This document shows, piece by piece, positions 36,065 to 45,241 of a stretch of 64,000 nucleotides of DNA. The stretch covers positions 62,001 to 126,000 of the forward strand of contig NZ_QKTV01000008.1 of NCBI RefSeq assembly GCF_003362725.1, in the 5' to 3' direction. Every line of letters begins with the position of its first letter. The stretch's first letter is position 1. Origin of the DNA: Winogradskyella aurantiaca. GTDB taxonomy: Bacteria; Bacteroidota; Bacteroidia; Flavobacteriales; Flavobacteriaceae. The translations under genes were made by a program, and so were the position numbers. The notes beneath the pieces were generated by a model, which made no database searches, was not told the origin of the DNA, and saw only the letters and a list, made by a program, of their open reading frames with translations.

Positions 36065-36961
36065 ATGAAACGAGCACATCAACTTTTTCAGCTCTTACTA
36101 TCTGAAATAACTAAAAAGCGAATTGAGAAAGTAATACTTTATGTAGCGCTTATTAGTTTCTTTATTCATTTGAGTCTAATATACCTCTCGGATTTCGGGA
36201 TCATCGATCTTTTTACCAAAACTGAGTTATTTAAAAGCCCGATCTCAGCTATTTACACCCCATTCTCATTTATCCTTATTTATGAAGTATACCTTTTAAT
36301 CTATTACTTACCAAAATCATTTACAACCTATATCACCAAACAATACGAAATTATTACCCTTATAATAATTAGAAAACTGTTTAAAGATTTGTCTGCTTTG
36401 GAATTATCAGCTAATTGGTTTGAGATTAAAGATGATCTTCAATTTACCTACGATCTTCTAGCATCATTGATACTTTTCTATCTTATTTATCAATTTCAAA
36501 AACAAGGTAGACGAAAACTACAACTCAAAACTGCAACCAGCAACGTACAACAATTTATAATTAGAAAACGTGCTATTGCGGTTATATTGGTCCCTTTATT
36601 CTTCGTTTTGGCCTTATTTACTTTAATAGACTGGGCTTCCCAATTATCTTTATCATCAGGCAACCCGCCCTCGTTTGAAAGTATTAATAATTTATTCTTC
36701 GATCAATTTTTTACGGTTTTAATCCTTGTTGACGTGGTACTATTATTGTTATCTTTCTTTTATACCGATCAATTTCATAAAATCATAAGAAATTCTGGGT
36801 TTGTAGTATCCACAATACTTATAAGGTTATCATTTGGTGTCAGTGGTCTCATCAGTACCATTTTAATTGTGGTAGCTGTTCTGTTTGGATTGACCATTAT
36901 CATAATTCATAATCAATATCAAAAACAATTGGCTAATCAAGCGACTTCTGCCGATAACTAG
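36065..36961 (+). CDS. Hypothetical multi-pass membrane protein
   Basis: The 298-residue protein has roughly six to seven hydrophobic segments, starting near residue 25 (VILYVALISFFIHLSLIYL) and ending with a helix before residue 285. No conserved motif was recognised. An in-frame GTG lies at 36047, but the ATG at 36065 gives a more usual basic N-terminus (MKRAHQ). A convergent hairpin terminator follows. Confidence 0.65.
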   Translation: MKRAHQLFQLLLSEITKKRIEKVILYVALISFFIHLSLIYLSDFGIIDLFTKTELFKSPISAIYTPFSFILIYEVYLLIYYLPKSFTTYITKQYEIITLIIIRKLFKDLSALELSANWFEIKDDLQFTYDLLASLILFYLIYQFQKQGRRKLQLKTATSNVQQFIIRKRAIAVILVPLFFVLALFTLIDWASQLSLSSGNPPSFESINNLFFDQFFTVLILVDVVLLLLSFFYTDQFHKIIRNSGFVVSTILIRLSFGVSGLISTILIVVAVLFGLTIIIIHNQYQKQLANQATSADN

Positions 36962-36998
36962 AAAAAGTCCCAGAATTATAATATCCTGGGACCTTTAC
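36962..36998. terminator. Bidirectional terminator between convergent genes
   Basis: GTCCCAG (36967-36973) pairs with CTGGGAC (36986-36992). A-tract on the left and a CTTT on the right mean it can stop the leftward helix-hairpin-helix operon best (T-run read on minus), and weakly the gene ending at 36961. Confidence 0.75.
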
Positions 36999-37017
36999 CT
37001 TATAGCCTATTATTAAT

Positions 37018-37719
37018 TTATTCCTTTATATATACAAAGCGTTCCAATCGGCTTAGTTCCTTATCATCAACATACTTCCCAATTTCTTTACGAAACTGTT
37101 CCATGTTTTTATAAGGTCTGTATTCCTCAAATTCATGCGCCATACGCCCACCCACGCCTGGTAATGCTTTAATATCTTCTTCAGAGGCTGAATTTAATTC
37201 AACTGGCACAAATACATAATTTTCATAGCGTGCCACTTCATCCTCATCCACATACTTGCCAATTTCCTTTCTAAATTGTTTAATACTTGTGTATGGTCTG
37301 TATTCTTCAAATTCATGTGCCATACGATCCCCTACCCCTGGAATCATCTTGAAGTCCGCTTCAGCTGTGGTATTTAAATTAAAAGGCACAAAGATGGACT
37401 TGTACACGTTTTCCTTGTTAGGCATCTCACCTAAAGCTTTATCAAAATCATTCATAGTTAAGAACGGGCGTTCTGCCATGATTTTTGAGAGAACTTCAGT
37501 TGGTAAGTTGAGTCCTTGTAACTCTTCTTCTGTGGCCAAATTAGCATTTAATACAGTAGCGATTTCTGCTTGAGGAGTTTCTGCAGTTTCAGGCGCCACC
37601 TCTGTAGCCGGAGTTTCTGGTGTTTGGGGAGTTTGCTCCTCAGCTTTGTTTTCTTTACACGATATTAAAATCATACTTAATAAGGCCGTACCTAAGATTA
37701 TTGTTTTGAATTGTTTCAT
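37018..37719 (-). CDS. Lipoprotein with tandem helix-hairpin-helix (ComEA-like) repeats
   Basis: The 233-residue protein has a lipobox Cys at residue 21 (LISC), then a Pro/Thr/Glu-rich linker (TPQTPETPATEVAPETAE). It contains a degenerate and then two near-identical 60-residue repeats with helix-hairpin-helix cores KMIPGVGDRMAHEFEEYRPY and KALPGVGGRMAHEFEEYRPY. The repeats are also visible at DNA level with a 180-bp offset (37071 against 37251). Such HhH units bind DNA in ComEA, the competence receptor. Being a lipoprotein it would sit in the envelope, so a DNA-uptake role is possible but unproven. I chose the ATG at 37719, overlapping the upstream stop by one base (TAATG). Confidence 0.78.
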   Translation of the reverse strand: MKQFKTIILGTALLSMILISCKENKAEEQTPQTPETPATEVAPETAETPQAEIATVLNANLATEEELQGLNLPTEVLSKIMAERPFLTMNDFDKALGEMPNKENVYKSIFVPFNLNTTAEADFKMIPGVGDRMAHEFEEYRPYTSIKQFRKEIGKYVDEDEVARYENYVFVPVELNSASEEDIKALPGVGGRMAHEFEEYRPYKNMEQFRKEIGKYVDDKELSRLERFVYIKE

Positions 37720-38153
37720 TATTGTTGTTTTAAAAGTGTTATGTATACATATCCAATTAAGGCTAGTATTACCATGCTCCCTGGTGCCAGAGCTGGAAGT
37801 GCACCTGAAAGACTTTCCTTGAAAAGAGTCCAACCTGAGGCGCTTGGGGTCATTTCCAATTCAAACTCATAATTAGCCATTAAATGCAAGTATGTTCCGT
37901 AAATTCCCGAAAACGCAGTTATTAAGAGCATAAATTGGAAAAGTTTAGAAATAACGTTTGACGGACGGAAAGCCAATACCATCATTAATAAAAGCATAGC
38001 ACCAATACAAATGATAGGAATCAATTGCTTGGTATCCTCATAATGATCTAACAGGTATAACTCTAGAACCGTACCAAACGTTATGAATAATAATGCAGTG
38101 AGCACTATTTTTTTTACCCTTGACAGTATTTGATTTATTGGTGGTTTTGCCAT
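37719..38153 (-). CDS. Small multi-pass membrane protein, unknown function
   Basis: The 144-residue protein has four hydrophobic segments (starting KIVLTALLFITFGTVLEL and ending with VILALIGYVYITLL) and no catalytic motif. Its stop codon overlaps the start of the HhH lipoprotein by one base, so the two are translationally coupled and probably work together in the envelope. I do not recognise the family. Confidence 0.7.
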   Translation of the reverse strand: MAKPPINQILSRVKKIVLTALLFITFGTVLELYLLDHYEDTKQLIPIICIGAMLLLMMVLAFRPSNVISKLFQFMLLITAFSGIYGTYLHLMANYEFELEMTPSASGWTLFKESLSGALPALAPGSMVILALIGYVYITLLKQQ

Positions 38154-38306
38154 TTTGGCGGTAAAAATACATTGCTTATGCTCTTAAAAAAAATTATCTA
38201 GAAAGATTCCAAATAATATTAACAAAAGTTTAGGCGATCAGCAAACAAGAAGCTCCCATTAGTATTTTTTGTACCTTCAGATACCAACCATAACATCATA
38301 CAAGGC

Positions 38307-38960
38307 ATGAAAACCTTATTTAAATTCCTCATATTATTAGTTCTGTTTGCGTCCTGCAATGAAAAAAATGAAGCGGCTAATAATTTCTATAAAAAACCTC
38401 AAACTCAAGTAAAACCCCATCTAAAAGCCATTGCTTCTGATGACGCACTGGTTGCCACTGCTTTGATGGCCGCTCCTGAAGCTGGCAGGGACAGTGCCAC
38501 GGTAATCGGTTATAACATGAAGGGGGAATTTGTAACCTTTAGAGAAGGTAGCAACGAGTTTATTGTTTTGGTTGACGATTCAAAAAAAGATGGATTTAAT
38601 GCAGCTTGTTACCATAAAGATCTCGAGCCATTTATGGCACGCGGACGGGCATTACGTGCCCAAGGTAAAAGCCGAGATGAAATTTTTGATATTCGTGCAG
38701 CAGAGATGGCCTCAGGAGAATTGAATATTCCAACAGGCACCACCTTACACATTTATTACGGTCCGGAAACCAACTACGATCAAGGAACTAATAAAGTAGA
38801 TCAGGCCATTCTGCGTTATGTCGTGTATCTACCTTATGCCACTGCGGCATCAACCGGCTTACCAGAACAACCGGTTGCCTCCAACCATCCTTGGATCATG
38901 AATCCGGGGACACATAGAGCACATATCATGATCTCTCCTCTAGCACCGAATGTGGATTAA
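38307..38960 (+). CDS. Lipoprotein, unknown function
   Basis: The 217-residue protein has a lipobox Cys at residue 17 (LFASC). A conserved-looking domain follows (TALMAAPEAGRDSATVIGYN, DSKKDGFNAACYHKDLEPFMARGRAL, GTTLHIYYGPE, NHPWIMNPGTHRAHIMI). The clustered His and aromatic residues near the C-terminus look like a functional site, but I do not recognise the family. It is divergent from the gene at 37719-38153 and lies 10 bp before an alpha/beta hydrolase on the same strand. Confidence 0.7.
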   Translation: MKTLFKFLILLVLFASCNEKNEAANNFYKKPQTQVKPHLKAIASDDALVATALMAAPEAGRDSATVIGYNMKGEFVTFREGSNEFIVLVDDSKKDGFNAACYHKDLEPFMARGRALRAQGKSRDEIFDIRAAEMASGELNIPTGTTLHIYYGPETNYDQGTNKVDQAILRYVVYLPYATAASTGLPEQPVASNHPWIMNPGTHRAHIMISPLAPNVD

Positions 38961-38970
38961 AATAAAACGT

Positions 38971-39912
38971 ATGAATCAATTATTAAGTTTTCTGTGCTTT
39001 ATTTCAATAGGTGCATCCGTGTATGCCCAATCAACCACAACTAAATTCGATTATGATGCCAAAGTTCAACCTATTGCAGAAGTCGTTTCTAAACAACGCT
39101 TGGATTCCTTGACTCAGCTAAAAAAGGTGGTTATAGATGGCTTTGACTCAAAAGCGCCATTTTATCTTTATGAGAATGGCAGAAATAAAGCTAAGAATTA
39201 TATTTTCCTTCTCCACGGTTTAGGCGATTCTAAAGATGATTGGCTATTTCCATCCGAACCATACCTCCAATGGAGTCAAAACACCACAGCTATAAAAGAT
39301 TCATTGCTTCAATTAGGATACAATCTTATTATTCCCGATGCTAAATTTCATGGCGAACGCAGTTATGAATTAGGCTTTAGACCACCAACCAGCTTACCCC
39401 CGGTAGTTTCAAATAATGAAACCGACACTTTACTGTTCGAGCAATTGATGACTAGTACAGTTAAGGACTTACGGATTATCATGGACTACATAGAACGAAA
39501 TAATGCCGATGCCTCAACAAATTTTATGGCTTTAGGCTACAGTATGGGAGGCAACCTTGCGCTATTGACCAGTATGTTTGACCAAAGAATCACCTGTGTG
39601 GTGGCCTGTGTACCACCCTTGAACCTACCTGCAAGAGGGCTTGAAACATTTGACACCTGGTCCCCAAAGGTTATTCAAGGGCAGCTGGATATCACTCCAA
39701 TGACTCACGTTCTTAGACAAAAAAGTCCCCTTTTATTACTAATGGGTAAAAAAGACTTCTACACTACCTCAGCAGAATTCTCCAAGTTCTATAATCTTTT
39801 AACTACAAATGAGAAGTTGCTCAAGACTTTTAATGCCGGACACATTCTACCTGATAATTATCGTATGGATGCAATTGCATGGTTCGAAAACTACAAGAAC
39901 AAATCAGATTAG
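38971..39912 (+). CDS. Alpha/beta hydrolase, exported
   Basis: The 313-residue protein has a signal peptide (MNQLLSFLCFISIGASVYAQ). The hydrolase core includes the oxyanion region IFLLHGLGDSKDDW, the nucleophile elbow GYSMGGN, and late Asp and His likely in MGKKDFY and NAGHILPD. The substrate is unknown, likely an ester. The ATG at 38971 is preferred over an upstream in-frame ATG at 38950 because it starts the signal peptide. Confidence 0.83.
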   Translation: MNQLLSFLCFISIGASVYAQSTTTKFDYDAKVQPIAEVVSKQRLDSLTQLKKVVIDGFDSKAPFYLYENGRNKAKNYIFLLHGLGDSKDDWLFPSEPYLQWSQNTTAIKDSLLQLGYNLIIPDAKFHGERSYELGFRPPTSLPPVVSNNETDTLLFEQLMTSTVKDLRIIMDYIERNNADASTNFMALGYSMGGNLALLTSMFDQRITCVVACVPPLNLPARGLETFDTWSPKVIQGQLDITPMTHVLRQKSPLLLLMGKKDFYTTSAEFSKFYNLLTTNEKLLKTFNAGHILPDNYRMDAIAWFENYKNKSD

Positions 39913-40055
39913 AAAGTAACAATTTAGAAAGTATTTGAAACATTCAGCATTGGGAATACAGAGATTAAAAAAGTACACTCACTGCTACAATTATAAGGTG
40001 CCTGCAAACGATAATCCTTTGGATTTAATTACCTTTATGGTCTTGAAATACACCT

Positions 40056-41318
40056 ATGAAAGTTATTGTTATGGGCGGTGGTTTTGCTGGTCTGGAACTG
40101 GTAAAACGTCTGGGAAACCAGCAGGGTTTCGAACTTATTTTAGTAGATAGTAACAATTACAATTTTTTTCCTCCCCTTATCTATCAGGTATCCACTGGTT
40201 TTATGGAACCTTCAGCCATTAGTTACCCCTTTCGTAAAATCCTAAGAAGACTTAAGAATGTTCGATTTCGATTAGGATCTTTAGAACAAGTGGTTCCTGA
40301 AGAAAACAAAATTATACTAAGCAACGGAGAACTCCACTACGATATACTGGTGATGGCTACTGGTACAGAAAGTAATTTCTTCGGAAATTCCAATATTGAA
40401 GCCAAGAGTCTACCAATGAAAACCATAAGTGATGCTTTATCGCTTAGAAACGTTATCCTCACACGTTTTGATAGAGCCACACGATTAGCAAACGATGAAG
40501 ATCGCAAAAATCATTTAAGCTTCGTGATTGCCGGTGCTGGCCCAACCGGTGTGGAATTGTCTGGTATTCTTGCCGAAATGAAACGCTCTGTGATTATTAA
40601 AGATTATCCCGAACTCAAGGAGGAAGACCTCGGTGACATAACCCTTGTTGATGGACAAGACTCGGTTTTAGGAGCCATGTCTGGAAATGCCCAATCCTAT
40701 ACATCCAAAAAGTTAGAACAGTTAGGTGTAAAAATGATCATGAACACATTGGTAAAGGATTTCGATGGAGACACCGTGACCCTATCTAACGGAGTGTGCA
40801 TAGCTTCCAAAAACCTCATCTGGGCTGCCGGTGTATCAGCAAAAACGTTTCATGGATTTCAAGACACTTGTTTAGGACCAGGAAAGCGCCTTAAAACGGA
40901 TGTCTACAATAAGGTCCAATCCCATAAGAACATTTATGCCTTGGGAGATTGTGCCCTAGTTTATGGGGATAAAGATTATCCTAATGGCCATCCACAATTA
41001 GCGCAGCCTGCTTTGCAGCAAGCCAAGAATCTTGCTGAAAACCTGAAACGATCTAAAGGAGCCTGGAAACCATTTAAATACCATGACAAAGGATCTTTGG
41101 CTATTATTGGCCGCAATAAGGCTGTTCTTGATTTTCCAGGTCAGAAACACTATGTAAAGGGATTTGGAGCTTGGTTAATTTGGATCTTTGTACATATTGC
41201 AGGATTGGTTAATTTTAAAAACAGAGCCAGAACCCTGTATAATTGGCTGGGTTATTACATCAATAAAGACCAGTATTTTAGAATGATCATCAAACCAACA
41301 GAACGCCTCAAAAGCTAA
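40056..41318 (+). CDS. ndh: Type II NADH dehydrogenase (NDH-2)
   Basis: The 420-residue flavoprotein has two dinucleotide folds: VIVMGGGFAGLELVKRLG at the N-terminus for FAD, and IAGAGPTGVELSGILAEM near residue 160 for NADH. Further landmarks are the NYNFFPPLIYQVSTG motif, LIWAAGVS, and YALGDCALV before a C-terminal membrane-binding helix (FGAWLIWIFVHIAGLVNF). NDH-2 passes electrons from NADH to quinones without pumping protons and is bound to the inner membrane. The gene is followed within 5 bp by an HTH membrane protein on the same strand. Confidence 0.93.
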   Translation: MKVIVMGGGFAGLELVKRLGNQQGFELILVDSNNYNFFPPLIYQVSTGFMEPSAISYPFRKILRRLKNVRFRLGSLEQVVPEENKIILSNGELHYDILVMATGTESNFFGNSNIEAKSLPMKTISDALSLRNVILTRFDRATRLANDEDRKNHLSFVIAGAGPTGVELSGILAEMKRSVIIKDYPELKEEDLGDITLVDGQDSVLGAMSGNAQSYTSKKLEQLGVKMIMNTLVKDFDGDTVTLSNGVCIASKNLIWAAGVSAKTFHGFQDTCLGPGKRLKTDVYNKVQSHKNIYALGDCALVYGDKDYPNGHPQLAQPALQQAKNLAENLKRSKGAWKPFKYHDKGSLAIIGRNKAVLDFPGQKHYVKGFGAWLIWIFVHIAGLVNFKNRARTLYNWLGYYINKDQYFRMIIKPTERLKS

Positions 41319-41322
41319 TTTC

Positions 41323-41883
41323 TTGAATGTTCTAAAATCCATACGTGAAAAAGCGGGATACACCCAATCCGATTTGGCTAACAAAACTGGACTATCCCTT
41401 CGTACCATCCAGCGATTAGAGGCCTCAAATAAAGTCCCAAAAGGCTTCTCGCTTAACGCTTTAGCCAAAGAATTTGAGATGGAACCCTCGTCTTTACAGG
41501 CGCTTTATCAGCAGGTGAAACAATCACAAGATTCTGAAATAACAACAATAAGAATTATCAACCTATCCATATTATCTTTTTTAGGTATTCCTTTTGGCAA
41601 TCTGATATTTCCATTTCTTATCTGGCAGCGCAATAGAGAATTGGAATTGGTCAATACGGTTGGGCGGCGCATTGTAAATTTTCAAATTTTATTTTCATTA
41701 AGCTTGTCCTTGCTTCTAATTTTAAGCCCATTTACCATTTCTAGATGGTTTCCAGGCATACCAGTTATGCTACTTGTTTTTGCTCTTGCTTATGCCTTTA
41801 ATATTTTAATTGTCATAAGAACTGGACTTAAAATTCAACGTCAGAATTTGGATTTTTTACAACTTTCTTTCAGATTAATTTAG
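41323..41883 (+). CDS. XRE-type HTH protein fused to a DUF4870-like membrane domain
   Basis: The 186-residue protein starts at a TTG just after ndh. Residues ~1-60 form a lambda-repressor-type helix-turn-helix (SIREKAGYTQSDLANKTGLSLRTIQRLE). From ~residue 75 there are about four transmembrane helices with the FPFLIW...VNTVGRRIVNFQILF pattern of DUF4870. Such fusions are membrane-tethered transcription factors of unknown target. Its tight spacing to ndh suggests a shared transcript, and possibly control linked to respiration, which is inference. Confidence 0.75.
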   Translation: MNVLKSIREKAGYTQSDLANKTGLSLRTIQRLEASNKVPKGFSLNALAKEFEMEPSSLQALYQQVKQSQDSEITTIRIINLSILSFLGIPFGNLIFPFLIWQRNRELELVNTVGRRIVNFQILFSLSLSLLLILSPFTISRWFPGIPVMLLVFALAYAFNILIVIRTGLKIQRQNLDFLQLSFRLI

Positions 41884-41919
41884 GACCATTTTAGGTAATT
41901 GTCGTAAAAATGGCGGCAT

Positions 41920-41946
41920 GTAAACCCATGCTATTACTGGGTTTAC
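41920..41946. terminator. Hairpin between the HTH gene and the aspartic protease gene
   Basis: GTAAACCCA (41920-41928) and TGGGTTTAC (41938-41946) form a 9-bp stem with a 9-base loop and are followed by a T-rich stretch. It is probably the terminator of the ndh-HTH unit, though the T-tract is interrupted. Confidence 0.55.
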
Positions 41947-42000
41947 TTATTTCTTTGTCGCCAAACAATTTTAAAATCATTAATCAAATCTTACTACGAC

Positions 42001-42987
42001 ATGAAAAAAATAATCGGTTACAGTTTTCTGGGATTCTTATGTCTCAGCCTAATTTTTGGATTTATCAGCATCAGAAATATTAATACTAATTTTTTTAAGG
42101 AACGACCCGCCTATTTACAACTTAGTCATCAATCCAAGCCTATGAATTTTAAATGGACCAACAATAACATAGAAGGCCATATAGAAAATCAATCCTCCAT
42201 GCTGTTACCAGTTAAAATTGGAACACTTGAGCACAATCTCCATGTGCAATTCGATACTGGAGCTCCTAACTCGTATATCTATGAGAAGGACCTTATTTCG
42301 TTAAGGAAACTGGGGTGTTACATAAAAGAAATCAAAAAGAATGGGGCTAGATTTGTAGAAAATTTAGAGATGGAATTGGGCGGACAGCAGATCTCATTGT
42401 CGATGATAATGATATATCCTAATTATGGCACCAACTTTAGCACTGAATTTAATGCTAACTCCACTTATATCATTGGTACAATCGGTAGCGATATATTAGT
42501 TGATAGAATTACTTCTATCGATTTTGAAAATCAAGAACTTCAATTTTTTGAAAAGCGTCCTACCTGGATGGATGAAATCAACAGTTTCAAACCGTTTGAC
42601 TTTCCTGGTCGCCGTATAATGCTGCCAGTAACTATTGATGGTAAAACATACGAATTCTTATATGATTCTGGGTGCTCAGCCTTCGGCCTTATTACAACAA
42701 AACAACGTTTTAATAAATACACAGATAATACTGCACCCATCGTGACCTATGATGCAAAAAGTTGGGAAGACAAAATACACATCAATAGCAAGCCGAGTGA
42801 TCATAAGTTTACCATAGCAGACCAAGAATTACCCCTGAAGCGTGTTTCTTATGTTGACATGTATTCCATGCTACAGCCAATAGCTACGGTATTAACGCGA
42901 ATAGGTGGTTGGATGGGTAATCAATCGCTTAATGAAAGTCAATTGATTTTAGATACCCAAACCAATCAATTCACAGTTATCCCATAA
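42001..42987 (+). CDS. Two-lobed aspartic protease-like protein, membrane-anchored or exported
   Basis: The 328-residue protein starts with a hydrophobic segment (residues ~5-25) that may be a signal anchor. Two catalytic-type motifs appear: VQFDTGAPNS near residue 84 and LYDSGCSAFG near residue 222 (DTG and DSG). The spacing matches the plan of the protein at 8714-9682, so this is a distant second member of the two-domain retropepsin-like group in the window. The substrate and the need for self-activation are unknown. Confidence 0.75.
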   Translation: MKKIIGYSFLGFLCLSLIFGFISIRNINTNFFKERPAYLQLSHQSKPMNFKWTNNNIEGHIENQSSMLLPVKIGTLEHNLHVQFDTGAPNSYIYEKDLISLRKLGCYIKEIKKNGARFVENLEMELGGQQISLSMIMIYPNYGTNFSTEFNANSTYIIGTIGSDILVDRITSIDFENQELQFFEKRPTWMDEINSFKPFDFPGRRIMLPVTIDGKTYEFLYDSGCSAFGLITTKQRFNKYTDNTAPIVTYDAKSWEDKIHINSKPSDHKFTIADQELPLKRVSYVDMYSMLQPIATVLTRIGGWMGNQSLNESQLILDTQTNQFTVIP

Positions 42988-43188
42988 TTGATCTGATTTA
43001 GATGTAACCGATCCAGGCACTTGTGTTCGCCTAAACAATTTAAAGGCACCAGGTGTCTGGTCATTGGTTGATCTTGAATGTTTTCTTGCAACAAGTCCTA
43101 CTGTAACAAATCCTCAATTCAATAGTCTTATGGTTGTCGTCCAAATTTAAAAGGATACAACTAACATCAATCAATTAAGACTTAATCC

Positions 43189-43920
43189 ATGATTAAATTA
43201 TGTCGCTACGGGCTTCTTCTTTTTATAGTTTCCAGCCAAATAGCCCAGGCACAATCAAATATTGACACTCTATTAGTTAAGGAATTACAATTGCGATTTG
43301 AAGCAGATCAATTTGCAGCAAATAACGCCGTTCCCCCAGCCTCTCACAGTCACTTATCATTAAAAGAATGGAAGGCTACTAAGGATAGTATTTATAGATC
43401 TAATCAGGTTCGTGCCGAACAAATTCTGAATAAATATGGCTATCCGGGCTACGATGTTCTGGGTAAAAATGGCACCTACTTATATTTCGCGCTGGTACAA
43501 CATGCTGATCATGATCCTGAGTTCCAAAAACGTGCTCTAAATATGATGCGCCATGAAGTTGAGTATCAGAATGCCAGCCCTCAGGACTTTGCATTTCTAA
43601 CCGATCGAGTAGAACTAAATACTGGTGGAAAACAAATTTACGGGACTCAAGTTACTTATAATCTTATATCTGGCAAGGCCTCGCCTAGATCCACAATTGA
43701 TCCTGACCAAATAAATGAGCGACGTGCAAAAGTTGGCCTAGAACCTATTGAAACCTATTTGGCTGATATGACAGACTCACACATGAAGAATAATTCGGTA
43801 ACGGGTGGTGTCACTAATGTAGCATTACTCCTGTTGTTAGGTCTGTCCTTAGCGGCCATTTTTCTCACCATAATTGTGCGTAAAGTACGTAAACGAAAAA
43901 GCAGGCGGTTATTCAGCTAA
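43189..43920 (+). CDS. DUF6624-like exported protein with C-terminal membrane helix
   Basis: The 243-residue protein has a signal peptide (VSSQIAQAQ). The main domain shows the DUF6624 pattern: LNKYGYPGYDVLGKNG, FALVQHADHDPEFQ, FAFLTDRVELNTGGKQIYGTQV. A single transmembrane helix follows near the C-terminus (VALLLLLGLSLAAIFLTIIV) with a basic tail (RKVRKRKSRRLFS). The function of the family is unknown. The last 12 bases overlap the convergent thioredoxin gene. Confidence 0.75.
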   Translation: MIKLCRYGLLLFIVSSQIAQAQSNIDTLLVKELQLRFEADQFAANNAVPPASHSHLSLKEWKATKDSIYRSNQVRAEQILNKYGYPGYDVLGKNGTYLYFALVQHADHDPEFQKRALNMMRHEVEYQNASPQDFAFLTDRVELNTGGKQIYGTQVTYNLISGKASPRSTIDPDQINERRAKVGLEPIETYLADMTDSHMKNNSVTGGVTNVALLLLLGLSLAAIFLTIIVRKVRKRKSRRLFS

Positions 43921-45126
43921 TAGTTCGGCTACAAAACCTTCGAATTCTTGTTTAAATTCAAGATACTTATCGCCGGTGGCCGGACCATTAAATCCTGTAT
44001 GAATCTTTCTAACCCTGCCTTGCTTATCTATAAAGATTGAGGTTGGATAAGACAACACATGGTTGAGCATAGGCAACTTTTCATTAGCTTTTCCCTTGTC
44101 CGACGAACCATATTGAGCCAACAAAATTGGATAGTCTATTTGGAGTCGTTTCTGTAAACGCTCAATTCCCTGAAAGGCCTTTTCTTTAGTTTTAGCATAC
44201 TCAAAGGCGAGGGCTACAATTTCAAAGCCTGCATCTTGATTAGCCTTGTAAAACTGAGTATAGTATTTACTTTCATCCAAACAATTAGGGCACCAAGTAC
44301 CCATTACCTGGACCACGACTACTTTGCCCTCAAATTCTGGATTACTTAAAGAAATGATATTGCCCTCGGAGTCTGGAAACTCAAATTCCAATGTATCATA
44401 CCCTTCTTTTAAAAAGGTCAACGAATCGGCACTTGGCAACTCATAATTAGGATTACGCTTGGCTATGAAAGGTTCCTTCCAATGGTTTCCTGAATAAAAT
44501 TGTCCTTTCATAGTAGAATCAGTCACCTCAGCCACAAACACAAAGGCATGGGCCCCATCGAAAGCAGAAACTCGCATGGTTTGATTGTCCATAACTCCTT
44601 CCAGATATCTATAATCGCCAGTTGTAGTTCTAAAAGTACCAGTTACTTTATTACCATCTTGTTGGAAAATACCCTTAGCCATGTACTCATCTCCTTCCAT
44701 GCCCTCCGAAAACACCACTTCCCAAACACCTGAGACATCTGTATTGGCCTCACCTGCTCCAAACCGGTTGGTATTTCCATAATCTGCATAAAATGACACA
44801 ACACGATCAAGACTTTCTTTTGTAAAATGACCAGATAAATCGCCGCTTTCATTGATGGCCGCTGCAATAAATCCCTCGAAAACTGGTGCTTGAATATAAA
44901 CAGAGTCATTTTTGTAGGTTACCTGATCTACTGTAATCACTTCCTCTGCATTATAAATTTCTAAATGAGATTCATCTATTACCTTAAAGATAAACGGAAG
45001 TTCTTCATTGTCCTGTACTGTTAACACAGCCCGGTACACCCCCTGTTTTAAAACTGGTGAATTGGGTTGATCCTTGCAACTTAGAACAAGCATTAAAATA
45101 ATAGCGTAGAGCAAAGAATGGCGCAT
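43909..45126 (-). CDS. TlpA-like thioredoxin-domain lipoprotein
   Basis: The 405-residue protein has a lipobox Cys at residue 17 (LVLSC). An N-terminal beta-rich region (~30-215) looks like the DUF4369-type or lipocalin-like part that precedes many Bacteroidota TlpA proteins. The C-terminal thioredoxin fold has the redox motif WCPNC and the cis-proline region SYPTSIFID. It should act in the periplasm in disulfide reduction, for instance in cytochrome c maturation or protection of secreted proteins. The ATG at 45126 is chosen over an upstream TTG at 45204, which would run through the promoter of pheT. Confidence 0.87.
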   Translation of the reverse strand: MRHSLLYAIILMLVLSCKDQPNSPVLKQGVYRAVLTVQDNEELPFIFKVIDESHLEIYNAEEVITVDQVTYKNDSVYIQAPVFEGFIAAAINESGDLSGHFTKESLDRVVSFYADYGNTNRFGAGEANTDVSGVWEVVFSEGMEGDEYMAKGIFQQDGNKVTGTFRTTTGDYRYLEGVMDNQTMRVSAFDGAHAFVFVAEVTDSTMKGQFYSGNHWKEPFIAKRNPNYELPSADSLTFLKEGYDTLEFEFPDSEGNIISLSNPEFEGKVVVVQVMGTWCPNCLDESKYYTQFYKANQDAGFEIVALAFEYAKTKEKAFQGIERLQKRLQIDYPILLAQYGSSDKGKANEKLPMLNHVLSYPTSIFIDKQGRVRKIHTGFNGPATGDKYLEFKQEFEGFVAELLAE

Positions 45127-45214
45127 AAATTTTGTTTTGTAAAGAGTTCGAAATAACAACAAATCCCTTACATAAAAAAGGTTATTTAGCATTTCATTAA
45201 GCAAAGAGGATTGC

Positions 45215-45222
45215 TATCTTTG
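45215..45222 (+). promoter_or_regulatory. -7 box TATCTTTG of pheT
   Basis: An exact TAnnTTTG match lies 19 bp before the ATG at 45242, in the divergent region between the TlpA-like gene and pheT. A clear -33 TTG at the right distance was not seen. Confidence 0.55.
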
Positions 45223-45241
45223 TCTGCTATAAAAAACCCCT

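Noticed and set aside
37720-37833. N-terminal extension of the HhH lipoprotein to a TTG at 37833
   Set aside because: The extension would place the lipoprotein signal sequence in the middle of the protein and overlap the upstream gene.
39935-40150. 71-codon frame before ndh
   Set aside because: It starts at TTG, overlaps the well-supported ndh start by 95 bp and has a composition unlike a real protein.
45127-45204. N-terminal extension of the TlpA-like lipoprotein to a TTG at 45204
   Set aside because: The signal peptide with lipobox begins at the ATG at 45126, so a longer start is not credible.
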